Source: Chthoniobacterales bacterium
Lineage (GTDB): Bacteria > Verrucomicrobiota > Verrucomicrobiia > Chthoniobacterales > DYNR01
Direction of reading: 5' to 3'
DNA: 64,000 nucleotides
NCBI GenBank assembly: GCA_026418675.1
Contig: JAOAAX010000004.1
Coordinates: forward strand, 59,306 to 123,305
Position 1 is the first letter of the stretch, and each line of letters starts with the position of its first letter. The translations under genes and the position numbers were made by a program. The notes beneath the pieces were generated by a model. The model had not been told where the DNA came from. It did not search any database and saw only the letters and a list, made by a program, of their open reading frames with translations. Below, one piece after another: positions 9,283-17,712 of this stretch.

Positions 9283-9936
9283 ATGGGCCAAAAAGTAAAT
9301 CCGATTGGTTTTCGGCTTGCTGTCAACCGTGATTGGCGATCCCGTTGGTATGCTCCTAAAAAGGATTTCGCCAACTTTGTTATTGCCGATTACAAAATTC
9401 GCGAGCTTCTTAAAAATAAACTTAAACAAGCCGCGGTTTCCAAAATCATTATAGAACGCGCTTGGAATAGTATTCGCGCTACTATCTACACAGCTCGCCC
9501 AGGAACAGTAATCGGCCGCCAAGGCAAAGAAATCGAATCCCTCACGAAAGAAATTTCCGAAATTGCCGGAAGCAAACAAGTCAAAATTGACATCGTAGAA
9601 ATCAAACGTCCCGACCTCGATGCCCAGCTCGTCGCAGAAAACGTCGCTGCTCAGCTCGAACGCCGTATTTCCTTCCGCCGCGCTATGAAGCGATCCGTTC
9701 AGCTTGCCATGGAGGCTGGCGCGCTCGGTATCAAAATTCGCTGCTCCGGGCGTTTGGGGGGAGCGGAAATTGCTCGCTCTGAGTGGTATCTCGAAGGAAA
9801 AGTTCCACTCCATACCCTTCGTATCCCAATTGATTACGGTTTTGCAGAAGCGAATACCGTCGCTGGTAAAATTGGCGTCAAATGCTGGATTTGCAAACCA
9901 GAAGAAAAAGAGGGTTCGCAGAGCGAAAATAAGTAA
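9283..9936 (+). CDS. rpsC: 30S ribosomal protein S3
   Basis: Encodes 217 residues of S3, which lines the mRNA entry tunnel with S4 and S5. [20 protein letters not shown], the KH-domain signature [13 protein letters not shown] (about residues 65-80) and the C-terminal [21 protein letters not shown] are present. It starts 23 bases after rplV. Beyond the core it has only a short Glu/Lys tail. Confidence 0.96.
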   Translation: MGQKVNPIGFRLAVNRDWRSRWYAPKKDFANFVIADYKIRELLKNKLKQAAVSKIIIERAWNSIRATIYTARPGTVIGRQGKEIESLTKEISEIAGSKQVKIDIVEIKRPDLDAQLVAENVAAQLERRISFRRAMKRSVQLAMEAGALGIKIRCSGRLGGAEIARSEWYLEGKVPLHTLRIPIDYGFAEANTVAGKIGVKCWICKPEEKEGSQSENK

Positions 9937-9988
9937 TCACACCTATTAGTTTTCTGAAATTACCAAGCTCAAGTAGGAGGTCACGACT

Positions 9989-10408
9989 ATGCCCTTAATG
10001 CCGAAACGCGTCAAATACCGCAAAACTCAACGCGGAAGCCGCGCGGGAACTGCTTCCCGTGGCAACAAAATTGATTTCGGTGCTTACGCCCTTCAATCCC
10101 TCGAGCGTGCTTGGGTAACAAATACCCAAATAGAAGCTGCACGTGTCGCACTCACTCGAAACATGAAGCGGAAAGGCAAACTATGGATCCGAATTTTTCC
10201 CGATAAGTCAGTTACTGCTCGTCCCCCAGAAACCCGCATGGGCAAGGGGAAAGGGAATCCCGAATATTGGGTGGCTGTCGTCCGACCCGGAAATATTCTC
10301 TTCGAATTGGATGGTATCCCCGAATCTCTAGCCCGAGAATCCCTGCGGTTGGCTGCTAACAAGCTTCCCGTTCGCACACGTTTCCTCGTTCGTCATCACG
10401 CCGTCTAA
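9989..10408 (+). CDS. rplP: 50S ribosomal protein L16
   Basis: Encodes 139 residues of L16, which positions the A-site tRNA on the large subunit. [22 protein letters not shown] and the [18 protein letters not shown] segment are diagnostic. It is the only gene of the cluster with an obvious Shine-Dalgarno sequence, TAGGAGGTC about ten bases before the ATG, standing out against the SD-less starts around it. An in-frame ATG lies four codons in, but the first is closest to optimal SD spacing. Confidence 0.96.
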   Translation: MPLMPKRVKYRKTQRGSRAGTASRGNKIDFGAYALQSLERAWVTNTQIEAARVALTRNMKRKGKLWIRIFPDKSVTARPPETRMGKGKGNPEYWVAVVRPGNILFELDGIPESLARESLRLAANKLPVRTRFLVRHHAV

Positions 10409-10432
10409 CCCTTTTCCCCGAGCCTCATCACT

Positions 10433-10690
10433 ATGAAGATGTCTGAAATTCGTGACCTTACCCCGAAAGAGCTAGCTACCCGCCGCTATGAATTACGGCA
10501 AGAGCTTTTTAACCTGCGGGTTCAGCAAGCCAGCGGTCAACTCGAGCGACCGCATCTCCTTCGCCAAATCCGTCGCGACCTAGCTCGGATCGAAACTGCT
10601 CTCTCACTCAAACGCCTTCAAGCTCCCTCCACTACCCAATCCAGCAATTCCATTCCTGAACAAAAGAAATCAAAAAAAGCCAATAAGTAA
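10433..10690 (+). CDS. rpmC: 50S ribosomal protein L29
   Basis: Encodes 85 residues; the first 65 or so match L29, a two-helix exit-tunnel protein, with SEIRDLTPKELATRRYELRQELFNLR style sequence and the second helix LLRQIRRDLARIETAL. A Ser/Thr/Gln tail ending in a Lys-rich stretch of about 20 residues is extra. Order rplP-rpmC-rpsQ is standard. Confidence 0.94.
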   Translation: MKMSEIRDLTPKELATRRYELRQELFNLRVQQASGQLERPHLLRQIRRDLARIETALSLKRLQAPSTTQSSNSIPEQKKSKKANK

Positions 10691-10715
10691 AGAAAGAACC
10701 TATTCTTAATTTTCT

Positions 10716-11066
10716 ATGAGCGAAATTCCTCCTGAATCAGTTTCTAAAGAAGAGCCTACGGATTCTACTTCTGCCCACACCTTATCAAGCCAGCGAAAAT
10801 CTGCGGATCAACCAACCCGTAAAAAAAATCTGCGAAAAACACGTGTTGGCGAGGTGGTTTCGGACAAGATGAACAAAACTATCGTCGTAAAAGTTGTTAC
10901 TCGCGTCCCGCACCCTCGTTTCCGCAAAATCGTTAAACGAATTTCTAAATTTCTTGCTCACGATGAAAAAAATGAAGCCAAAATCGGCGATCGCGTCTTA
11001 ATCGCTGAAACTCGCCCCCTGAGTAAACTAAAGCGTTGGCGCCTCGTCGAAATTTTAAAACACTAA
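10716..11066 (+). CDS. rpsQ: 30S ribosomal protein S17 with N-terminal extension
   Basis: Encodes 116 residues. Residues from about 38 on form a normal S17, an OB-fold protein binding 16S rRNA, with [38 protein letters not shown] and the [18 protein letters not shown] end. The first 37 residues are a Ser/Glu/Thr-rich and then basic extension not found in typical S17. No internal start codon would remove all of it cleanly; the chosen ATG has T at -1 like its neighbours. Confidence 0.94.
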   Translation: MSEIPPESVSKEEPTDSTSAHTLSSQRKSADQPTRKKNLRKTRVGEVVSDKMNKTIVVKVVTRVPHPRFRKIVKRISKFLAHDEKNEAKIGDRVLIAETRPLSKLKRWRLVEILKH

Positions 11067-11093
11067 ACCAAATTTACAACTGCCAATCCTGCC

Positions 11094-11459
11094 ATGATCC
11101 AGGTTCGCTCTTTACTCCAAGTTGCTGATAACACGGGTGCACGTGTCGCTTCGATGATTGGTGTTATTGGCAAGCCAACTCTCTTTGCTAGCGTTGGCGA
11201 CATCATTACCTGTAACATCAAAGAAGCCGCCCACGGCGGAACTGTGAAAAAAGGCGACGTGGTCCGTGCTGTCGTCGTGCGCACAAAACATCCGATTCGC
11301 CGTCCCGACGGTTCCTACCTCCGTTTCGATAACAACGCAATTGTTATAATTGACAAAGACAAAAATCCACGGGGAACTCGAATTTTTGGCCCTGTTGCGC
11401 GTGAGCTTCGCGACTTAAACTTTATGAAAATTATTTCCCTTGCTCCGGAGGTGCTTTAA
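11094..11459 (+). CDS. rplN: 50S ribosomal protein L14
   Basis: Encodes 121 residues of L14, at the subunit interface. [18 protein letters not shown] and the [37 protein letters not shown] region are diagnostic and the length is normal. This is the last gene with clearly C-biased, left-side composition; from the next gene onward the + strand shifts toward G. Confidence 0.97.
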   Translation: MIQVRSLLQVADNTGARVASMIGVIGKPTLFASVGDIITCNIKEAAHGGTVKKGDVVRAVVVRTKHPIRRPDGSYLRFDNNAIVIIDKDKNPRGTRIFGPVARELRDLNFMKIISLAPEVL

Positions 11460-11474
11460 GCTTAAAATGCGACT

Positions 11475-11750
11475 ATGAATAAACCCAAATTCCATGTTCG
11501 GCGGGGTGACATTGTTCAAGTAATCTCTGGCAATCACCGAGGGGAAAGGGGGAAAGTTCTTCAAGTGATTCCTGAAAAGCAGCAGGTGATTGTGGAAGGG
11601 GTGCACATGATTAAAAAACATTTGCGCAAATCCCAAGAACATCCCAATGGGATTATCGTGCAGCGGGAAGGTCCCATTCACATTTCGAACGTAAAGTTGA
11701 TAGAACGTTCCGATAAACATCATCACGCTCAAAAACAGAACGAAGAATAA
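11475..11750 (+). CDS. rplX: 50S ribosomal protein L24
   Basis: Encodes 91 residues of L24, an assembly-initiating protein of the large subunit with a KOW motif. The KOW element RRGDIVQVISGNHRGERGKVLQV lies at residues 9-31 or so, followed by VEGVHMIKKHLRKSQEHPNGI. Its coding strand is notably G-rich compared with rplN just 15 bases upstream. A GGAGGT lies 23 bases before the start, too far to act as a normal SD. Confidence 0.96.
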   Translation: MNKPKFHVRRGDIVQVISGNHRGERGKVLQVIPEKQQVIVEGVHMIKKHLRKSQEHPNGIIVQREGPIHISNVKLIERSDKHHHAQKQNEE

Positions 11751-11829
11751 CAAAGCAATAACAGACTAACCTCTTGAAGGCAAAGGAAAGTTGGCATGAA
11801 AGAACTTTCCCGCCTTCAACGAAGAAACT

Positions 11830-12552
11830 ATGCAAAAATCCGAACTGCAAATACGCTACAAAGAGCAAATTGTGCCACGTTTGATCGAGAAGCACAATTA
11901 TAAAAATATCCACCAAGTTCCGAAGGTGGAAAAGGTGGTTATCAACACTTCGATTGGTTCGGCTCCCGACCCAAAGGAAGCCCTCGAAATAGCTCGCGAG
12001 GACTTAGCTATGATTTCAGGCCAGCGTCCCATCAGCACCTTGGCTAAGAAAAGCATTTCTAATTTCAAACTTCGGAAGGGACAAGCTATTGGAGCTAAAG
12101 TTACACTGCGTGGAAGGAGGATGTATGAATTTTTAGAGAGGTTTATCTATACTGCCCTGCCACGCATTCGGGATTTCCGCGGAGTCCCTACCAAATCATT
12201 TGATGGGCGAGGTAATTACACGCTCGGGATTAAAGACCAGGCGATTTTCCCTGAGATTGACCTTGATCGAGTCAAGCGAACAATCGGTTTCGACATTACA
12301 ATTGTAACGACAGCCAGATCGGACGCAGAAGCCAAGAGTCTTTTGGAAGAAATGGGAATGCCGTTTGCAGATCGTGTTGCTGCCCTTCGTAAACAGCACC
12401 AAACCCACCAAAATCAAGAAGAGCAACAAAATCATCAAGATCAACCAGAGTCTTCCTCAGCTCCTACTCAGGAGCAGATTTCAAATCTTTCTTCCGCTTC
12501 CCCTGCTCCTCCCGATTCGCAACCCAAGCAAAAAAAATCAAAACGTAAATAG
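11830..12552 (+). CDS. rplE: 50S ribosomal protein L5 with C-terminal extension
   Basis: The first 180 residues are L5, which binds 5S rRNA and forms a bridge to the small subunit: [50 protein letters not shown] and [28 protein letters not shown] are all family signatures in order. About 58 further residues are Gln/Ser/Pro-rich and end in a Lys/Arg cluster. The 80 bases before the start hold a partial hairpin around GAAAGTTGGC/CTTTCCCGCC but no Shine-Dalgarno sequence. Confidence 0.94.
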   Translation: MQKSELQIRYKEQIVPRLIEKHNYKNIHQVPKVEKVVINTSIGSAPDPKEALEIAREDLAMISGQRPISTLAKKSISNFKLRKGQAIGAKVTLRGRRMYEFLERFIYTALPRIRDFRGVPTKSFDGRGNYTLGIKDQAIFPEIDLDRVKRTIGFDITIVTTARSDAEAKSLLEEMGMPFADRVAALRKQHQTHQNQEEQQNHQDQPESSSAPTQEQISNLSSASPAPPDSQPKQKKSKRK

Positions 12553-12561
12553 GAATCCCGT

Positions 12562-12960
12562 ATGAGTGCTCTTGCCGATCCGATCGCTGACTTCTTAACT
12601 CGTCTCCGTAACGCAGGTGCTGCTAGAAAAGAGGAATTCAGTGTTCCGTTCTCAAAAATGAAGCGCGAAATTGCTCGCATTCTTAAAGCTGAAGGGTATA
12701 TCGAAGATTTCTCTATTCAGACCGACGGGCCACGCCTCTCCCTCAAAATTCGGCTTAAGTATGTCAATAAAGTTCCCGCGTTTGCTGGCGTGCGTAGAAT
12801 AAGTAAACCAGGTCTCCGACAATATGTAGGTGCACGGGATATTCCCCGTGTTCTCGGAGGTTTGGGTATAGCAATTCTCTCAACCCCAAAAGGGATACTC
12901 ACAGGCCATGAAGCTCGTCGCAGAAATGTTGGTGGGGAACTTTTGGCTTATGTCTGGTAA
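12562..12960 (+). CDS. rpsH: 30S ribosomal protein S8
   Basis: Encodes 132 residues of S8, a central-domain 16S rRNA-binding protein and, in some bacteria, the translational repressor of the spc operon. DPIADFLTRLRNAGAA, the RISKPGLRQYV region and ILSTPKGILTGHEARRRNVGGELLAYVW are diagnostic. It follows rplE after 9 bases; rpsN (S14), normally between them, is absent. Confidence 0.96.
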   Translation: MSALADPIADFLTRLRNAGAARKEEFSVPFSKMKREIARILKAEGYIEDFSIQTDGPRLSLKIRLKYVNKVPAFAGVRRISKPGLRQYVGARDIPRVLGGLGIAILSTPKGILTGHEARRRNVGGELLAYVW

Positions 12961-13025
12961 AAATTTTCTAAATAATCACTTGCAAAAAAATAAATTTAAG
13001 AAAAATTAGAAAGAATTTTTGGCTT

Positions 13026-13565
13026 ATGTCACGTTTAGGAAAACGCCCAATTCCAATACCTGACAAGGTTAAGGTAACTTCTTCCGCGGAGGGACATGTG
13101 ACTGTCGAGGGGCCAAAAGGCAAACTTGAGTGGGATTTGCCGCCCGGGATCTCTCTTGCGTTAGAGAAAGACTCTGTATGTGTTACTCGGTCTAATGATT
13201 CTCGCCAATCAAAAGCATTTCACGGGCTTTCACGCGCTCTCCTTGCAAATATGATTGTTGGCGTTTCTAACGGGTATCGGAAAGAGTTGGAGATTCATGG
13301 AGTGGGCTTCCGTGCTGCGGTCCAGGGTAAAACGCTCAATTTGAGTCTCGGGAAATCCCATCCCATTCTCTACCCAATCCCCGAAAATGTTAAGATTTCT
13401 ATAGCCGAAAACACAAAAATCACGGTTGAAGGGATAGATAAACAAGTTGTTGGTCAGGTAGCAGCGAATATTCGGAATTTCTATCCACCTGAGCCATATA
13501 AAGGCAAGGGTATTCGCTACGTAGGGGAGCAAATCCGCCGTAAATCTGGCAAAACTGTCCAATAA
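13026..13565 (+). CDS. rplF: 50S ribosomal protein L6
   Basis: Encodes 179 residues of L6, located near the sarcin-ricin loop and the factor-binding site. MSRLGKRPIPIPDKV, the HGLSRALLANMIVGVSNGY stretch and the C-terminal PPEPYKGKGIRYVGEQIRRKSGK are diagnostic. The 65-base gap before it is unusually AT-rich with a weak TTGCAA box, so an internal promoter is possible but not supported strongly. Confidence 0.96.
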   Translation: MSRLGKRPIPIPDKVKVTSSAEGHVTVEGPKGKLEWDLPPGISLALEKDSVCVTRSNDSRQSKAFHGLSRALLANMIVGVSNGYRKELEIHGVGFRAAVQGKTLNLSLGKSHPILYPIPENVKISIAENTKITVEGIDKQVVGQVAANIRNFYPPEPYKGKGIRYVGEQIRRKSGKTVQ

Positions 13566-13568
13566 GCC

Positions 13569-13928
13569 ATGAGCACACGAATTGAAAAAATCCAAATTCG
13601 CCATCGTCGTATCCGCAAGAAAGTTCAAGGCACAGCTGAGCGGCCTCGCTTAAGTGTCCATTTTTCCGGACGCAATATCTCTGTCCAAGTTATCGATGAC
13701 CTTGCAGGTCATACACTTGCTGCGGCTAGCACCCTAGAGCCTGAGTTCCGTTCGTTTCCTAAACGGGGAGCAAATATTCCAACGGCAGAGCGGATCGGTA
13801 AGATAATAGCGGACCGCTCCCTCGCAAAAAATATCCGCAAGGTCGTCTTTGACCGTGGCGGCTTTCTCTATCATGGTAAAGTAAAAGCTTTGGCAGATGC
13901 AGCCCGAGCTGCTGGCCTGGAATTTTAA
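13569..13928 (+). CDS. rplR: 50S ribosomal protein L18
   Basis: Encodes 119 residues of L18, which brings 5S rRNA into the large subunit together with L5. [34 protein letters not shown] and the C-terminal [26 protein letters not shown] are diagnostic. It starts three bases after rplF, so the two are likely coupled. Confidence 0.96.
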   Translation: MSTRIEKIQIRHRRIRKKVQGTAERPRLSVHFSGRNISVQVIDDLAGHTLAAASTLEPEFRSFPKRGANIPTAERIGKIIADRSLAKNIRKVVFDRGGFLYHGKVKALADAARAAGLEF

Positions 13929-13945
13929 AATTATTTCGAAAGATT

Positions 13946-14569
13946 ATGAGCAATCCTATCGAACGAATCGCTGCTCGGAACAATCGCACAACATCGCGAG
14001 AGCGCAACCGCGAAAATCCACAGGTTCCAAATCAGGTAGTTACAACGGAATCTCCCCAATTTCATGACAAAGTGGTCTATATCAATCGCTGTGCGAAGGT
14101 TGTAAAAGGAGGACGCCGTTTCAGCTTTTCTGCTCTCATAGTTTCAGGAGACCAAAAAGGTCGAGTTGGAATAGGTTTTGGGAAGGCGAATGAAGTAAGC
14201 GATGCAATTCGTAAAGCCACTGACGCAGCACATAAGAGAATGGTTGAAATCAAGATTGCAAACAATACCATCCCGCATGAGGTGATTGGAAACTTTGGTG
14301 GTGGTTGTGTTTTGCTTAAGCCTGCAAGCCCTGGAACAGGTGTTATTGCTGGGGGCGGTGTTCGTGCTGTTGTCGAAGCCGCAGGTATTCGGGATGTCCT
14401 CGCGAAGTCCCTCGGTTCAAAAAATCCTGCAAATGTTGTCAAAGCGACCCTCGACGCATTGCTCAAACTTCGCCATCGTAACGAGATATTTCAAATTCGC
14501 GGTAAAAAGATTCGTTCCAAATCGCCAAATGAATCCTCCAACCCAGCCACAAATAAACAATCGGAGTAA
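13946..14569 (+). CDS. rpsE: 30S ribosomal protein S5 with extended termini
   Basis: Encodes 207 residues, about 40 more than typical S5, the fidelity protein of the mRNA entry region. The dsRBD-like domain [27 protein letters not shown] and the [29 protein letters not shown] segment identify it. About 38 Arg/Asn-rich residues precede the core and a short Ser/Asn/Gln tail follows. rpmD (L30), normally next, is absent. Confidence 0.95.
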   Translation: MSNPIERIAARNNRTTSRERNRENPQVPNQVVTTESPQFHDKVVYINRCAKVVKGGRRFSFSALIVSGDQKGRVGIGFGKANEVSDAIRKATDAAHKRMVEIKIANNTIPHEVIGNFGGGCVLLKPASPGTGVIAGGGVRAVVEAAGIRDVLAKSLGSKNPANVVKATLDALLKLRHRNEIFQIRGKKIRSKSPNESSNPATNKQSE

Positions 14570-14619
14570 ACTTAACTTTGGAAGATTAATCCCTCAATTG
14601 ATAAAATTACTGCTAAGTT

Positions 14620-15132
14620 ATGTCAACAACTAAATCGCCGCTGCGCTTACATAATCTTAAACCACGTCCTGGAGCGAAGCATCGAACGAAACGTTTGGGG
14701 TGCGGAGAAAGCTCTGGTCATGGAAAAACATGTGGTCGCGGCCACAAGGGCCAAAAAGCGCGTTCTGGTGGGACAATTCGACCCTCCTTCGAGGGTGGTC
14801 AAATGCCGCTCTTCCGCCGTCTTCCCAAACGTGGTTTTAGCAACTATCGCTTTCAGAAGGAAATTGCGATTGTAAATTTGGACGACTTAGAGCGCTGTTT
14901 TGAAACCGGAGCTACCATCAACGAAGCTGCACTTCGTGAAGCAGGTTTGGTTCGGGGCCAATTTGATGCAATCAAACTCCTTGGACGCGGAAATGTAACC
15001 AAAAAATTTTCTGTTCATGTCCATTTTGCCTCCGGTTCTGCGAAACAAAAACTTGAACAAGCCGGAGGAGAACTAGTTTTAATACCCATACCCCCTCCTC
15101 CAGGGAAACGGAACCAGAAAAAAGAAGGTTAA
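14620..15132 (+). CDS. rplO: 50S ribosomal protein L15
   Basis: Encodes 170 residues of L15, a late assembly protein of the large subunit. LHNLKPRPGAKHRTKRLGCGESSGHGKTCGRGHKGQKARSG-type sequence with the conserved FEGGQMPLFRRLPKRGF segment is diagnostic. Its C-terminus has a Pro-rich stretch and a basic end. It is the last ribosomal gene; secY, which normally follows, is missing and a terminator at 15199 closes the operon. Confidence 0.96.
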   Translation: MSTTKSPLRLHNLKPRPGAKHRTKRLGCGESSGHGKTCGRGHKGQKARSGGTIRPSFEGGQMPLFRRLPKRGFSNYRFQKEIAIVNLDDLERCFETGATINEAALREAGLVRGQFDAIKLLGRGNVTKKFSVHVHFASGSAKQKLEQAGGELVLIPIPPPPGKRNQKKEG

Positions 15133-15486
15133 CATTATTAAACTTTGTCTGATAAAATCCGATAATAATTAATATAAAAAAAATTTCCCTCCCGCTGTGC
15201 CCGCCTCGATACCCCTCGACGGCGGGCTAGTTTTTTTTACTCTAGTAATTTTGTGTATTTGACTTTTGTAAAAAATTCGTGGCATTTGACATTTATTTCG
15301 ATGGGAGGGGAAACGGAGGTGGGGGAGCAAGTAAGTCAATTCGTAAGTAATTCGCTCCCGACAAGAGATTTCTGAACAAAGGTGAGATCATTTATTGCAT
15401 GGGAAGGTTTTATCCGGATTGGATGTTGAAGTTGTTCAGAAATTGTTACGGAATTTTTGCTTGAATAACGGAGGGGTCAGTGCTTT
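15133..15486. other. Intergenic region rplO-kinase: terminator, then G-rich sequence
   Basis: This 354-base gap holds no gene. Its first third is AT-rich and contains the operon terminator. The remainder has two TTGAC boxes near 15258 and 15285 without good -10 partners, and a GGAGGGG ribosome-binding site at 15470-15476 for the kinase. Sequence 15410-15418 is two mismatches from a DnaA box. It is the last part of the zone in which strand composition flips. Confidence 0.6.
15199..15238 (+). terminator. Rho-independent terminator of the ribosomal operon
   Basis: GCCCGCC-TCGA (15199-15209) pairs with TCGA-(C)-GGCGGGC (15216-15227) around a six-base loop with one bulged C, followed two bases later by a run of eight T. 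Placement 66 bases after rplO fits the end of the str-S10-spc transcript. Confidence 0.87.
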
Positions 15487-16893
15487 TTGACGATTTGTAT
15501 GCAAGCGGAGAAAGATTTACGTTTGGCTCAACGCTATACGATCGAACGCAGTTTAGGATCTGGAGGGCTAGGAGAGGTATTTTTGGCCTACGATACTTGT
15601 CTCGACCGATGGGTAGCTCTAAAGAGATTACGAGCAGATTTGACAGGGACTGTTTCAGCTGCGGAGCAAATGATCCGCGAAGCACGAGCTTTGGCTGCTT
15701 TGCAACATGGAAACGTGGTAACGGTATATGATTGCTTCTTGGAGGATGACCAACCATGGCTTGTGATGGAGTTTGTTCCAGGACAGACGTTAGATAAAAT
15801 TTTGATGGAATCGCCTTTGAGTTATGATGATTTTTTAGATGTTGCTAAGCAGTGTTTGGAGGGGCTTGCTGCTGCTCACGCACGAGGACTCTTGCATCGG
15901 GATTTAAAACCTTCGAACATCATTGTAGCAAAGGATTCGCACGGGCGCAAAGTTGTCAAAATTCTTGATTTTGGGCTCGCGAAACTATGCCCGAGGCCAA
16001 TGGAACAAAGCACGGACCAGTCAGGGGCGCTTTTTGGTTCTATCCACACTATGGCACCGGAGCAATTTGAACAGCACGAATTAGACGCCCGCACAGACCT
16101 CTATGCGTTGGGGTGTGTGCTCTACGAGTGTCTAGCAGGTCGTCCGCCCTTTGATGGTCAGTCGCCGGCGGAGGTAATGGCAGCGCATTTGCAACACAAT
16201 TACCAGCCACTTGCTCAATTGAGACCCGATATACCCCAGCCAATTTGCACATGGGTGGAGCGTTTGTTTGCTCGCTTACCAAGTGAGCGTCCAGCAAATA
16301 GTCGGCAAGCTTTGGGAATTCTGCAGGCGATTATGCGAAGTTCCACTTCAGCAGTTTATCCGTCCAAGGGACAGAAAAACGGAATTGGGAAGAGTGTTTG
16401 GCACATTGGAGCAGTAGGTGTGGGTTTGCTGGTTATTGCAGCAATCGGATTGGGCTACGCTTTCCTTCAACGTCCAAATGTTGAAGGATCAAAAAAAAGC
16501 CAATTATTTGATCAGAAGGGAAGTAGCGAGGTGTTTTCAGGAAAAAGTGTCCCAAATGCTTCGGAAGTTGACTTGGAAACTTCAAAATTTATGCCTAACG
16601 AGACAAAGAGATTGCTGGAAATGGTCGGGAGACGTGTGGTGGTTGAAGGGAAAATCGTCAACATTGGCCAAAGTAGATCGGGAAATGTGCTTTACGCAAA
16701 CTTTGATGGTAACCAAAGAGGAGATTTGGCTTTGGTCCTCTTTACTACTGCCGAGGAGAAAGAAAAAGAATTAGAAAAATTGGGGAATCTTGTTGGGAAA
16801 ATAGTGCGTGTAGAGGGGATAGTGGAAACATTTCGAGGTGCACCGCAAATTCGTCTCTCTCCACCTACGAATCTGCGGGTTGTCTCAAATTAG
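15487..16893 (+). CDS. Membrane Ser/Thr protein kinase with C-terminal OB-fold-like domain
   Basis: Encodes 468 residues. Residues about 15-285 are a Hanks-type kinase with every catalytic motif: glycine loop LGSGGLGEVF, ATP Lys in VALKRL, HRDLKPSN, DFG and an APE at MAPEQF. One transmembrane helix follows (about 300-322, GAVGVGLLVIAAIGLGYAF). The exported part ends in about 90 residues with the alternating pattern of an OB fold (VVVEGKIVNIGQSRSGNVLYANF ... GKIVRVEGIVETFRGAPQI). The TTG start is chosen because GGAGGGG lies 10 bases upstream; ATG 15499 is the alternative. Substrate unknown; PASTA repeats, the usual sensor of such kinases, are absent. Its coding strand is G-rich, unlike the ribosomal genes before it. 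Confidence 0.88.
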   Translation: MTICMQAEKDLRLAQRYTIERSLGSGGLGEVFLAYDTCLDRWVALKRLRADLTGTVSAAEQMIREARALAALQHGNVVTVYDCFLEDDQPWLVMEFVPGQTLDKILMESPLSYDDFLDVAKQCLEGLAAAHARGLLHRDLKPSNIIVAKDSHGRKVVKILDFGLAKLCPRPMEQSTDQSGALFGSIHTMAPEQFEQHELDARTDLYALGCVLYECLAGRPPFDGQSPAEVMAAHLQHNYQPLAQLRPDIPQPICTWVERLFARLPSERPANSRQALGILQAIMRSSTSAVYPSKGQKNGIGKSVWHIGAVGVGLLVIAAIGLGYAFLQRPNVEGSKKSQLFDQKGSSEVFSGKSVPNASEVDLETSKFMPNETKRLLEMVGRRVVVEGKIVNIGQSRSGNVLYANFDGNQRGDLALVLFTTAEEKEKELEKLGNLVGKIVRVEGIVETFRGAPQIRLSPPTNLRVVSN

Positions 16894-17088
16894 AGTTTGG
16901 CTTAAAGGTGATTTGTAATAATCCAAGGAGCTTGAGTCTCTTTTTATACTACCTTGGACAAAGTTCACCTAAAATTAATTCCGATTGTTCTGCTGAGACT
17001 CATTCAGTCTAATAAGAAAGAAGGTGTTGTTTCCTTTAGCTCGAAATCGAGGATTGACGGAGATTGGTTTTTAAGTATTCTTTTCGAC

Positions 17089-17667
17089 ATGGACGAATCG
17101 CTTAATTTCGAGAAAGTTTGGATGCTGATGCAGCAGACCTTCCTGGAGACTCGACAAATGTTCCAGGAAACGGACAAAAAATTCCAGGAGACCGGGAAGC
17201 AGATCCAGGAATTGAAGCAGACGGTGGAGGGTTTGTCGAAGCGATTTGGGGACTTAGGCAATCGGCTTGGGGAGTTTGTCGAGGAGATGGTTAAGCCGGC
17301 GTTAATAAAACTTTTTCAAGAACGGGGACTTGAAGTGCACGAAGTTTGTGAGCGGGTGCGAGCAAAGCGTAAGGGAGAAGGGGTTGAAGTGGACATGATT
17401 GTTATTAACGAAAAGGAAGCGGTTGCTGTTGAATGTAAAAGTCGTGTTACGGTGGAGGATGTGAAACAGCACATGGAAGGAATGGTAAAAGTGAGACGTC
17501 TGGTTTCCTTGGTTTCTGACCGGGTTTTGTATGGTGCTATTGCAGGGATGGTTGTTGATGAAGATGCACGCACGCTTGCAGATAATGAAGGATTATATGT
17601 TCTCATGCAGAGCGGTGACTTTGTTAAGATTGTCAACACTCCCAATTTTTCTCCAAGAAGTTTTTAG
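17089..17667 (+). CDS. Coiled-coil protein with PD-(D/E)XK nuclease-like domain
   Basis: Encodes 192 residues from the ATG at 17089; the frame is open further upstream, but the added sequence looks non-coding. Residues about 15-45 form seven-residue repeats (FLETRQM, FQETDKK, FQETGKQ, IQELKQT), a clear coiled coil. The C-terminal half has the core of a PD-(D/E)XK fold: EVDMIVINEKEAVAVECK gives the Asp and the E-x-K. This layout is familiar from uncharacterised DUF3782-like proteins. A nuclease role is inferred from the motif only. No Shine-Dalgarno sequence is visible. It ends 46 bases from the convergent peptidase gene. Confidence 0.75.
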   Translation: MDESLNFEKVWMLMQQTFLETRQMFQETDKKFQETGKQIQELKQTVEGLSKRFGDLGNRLGEFVEEMVKPALIKLFQERGLEVHEVCERVRAKRKGEGVEVDMIVINEKEAVAVECKSRVTVEDVKQHMEGMVKVRRLVSLVSDRVLYGAIAGMVVDEDARTLADNEGLYVLMQSGDFVKIVNTPNFSPRSF

Positions 17668-17712
17668 GTTGTATAGATTTGCGAATTTTATTGAGATTGT
17701 AATACGAGATGG

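Noticed and set aside
12961-13025. Internal promoter before rplF
   Set aside because: The gap is AT-rich with a TTGCAA box, but no -10 box lies at a suitable distance.
15410-15418. DnaA-box-like TTATCCGGA near the skew switch
   Set aside because: Two mismatches and no cluster around it; a single such site is expected by chance. The better match at 743-751 is also isolated.
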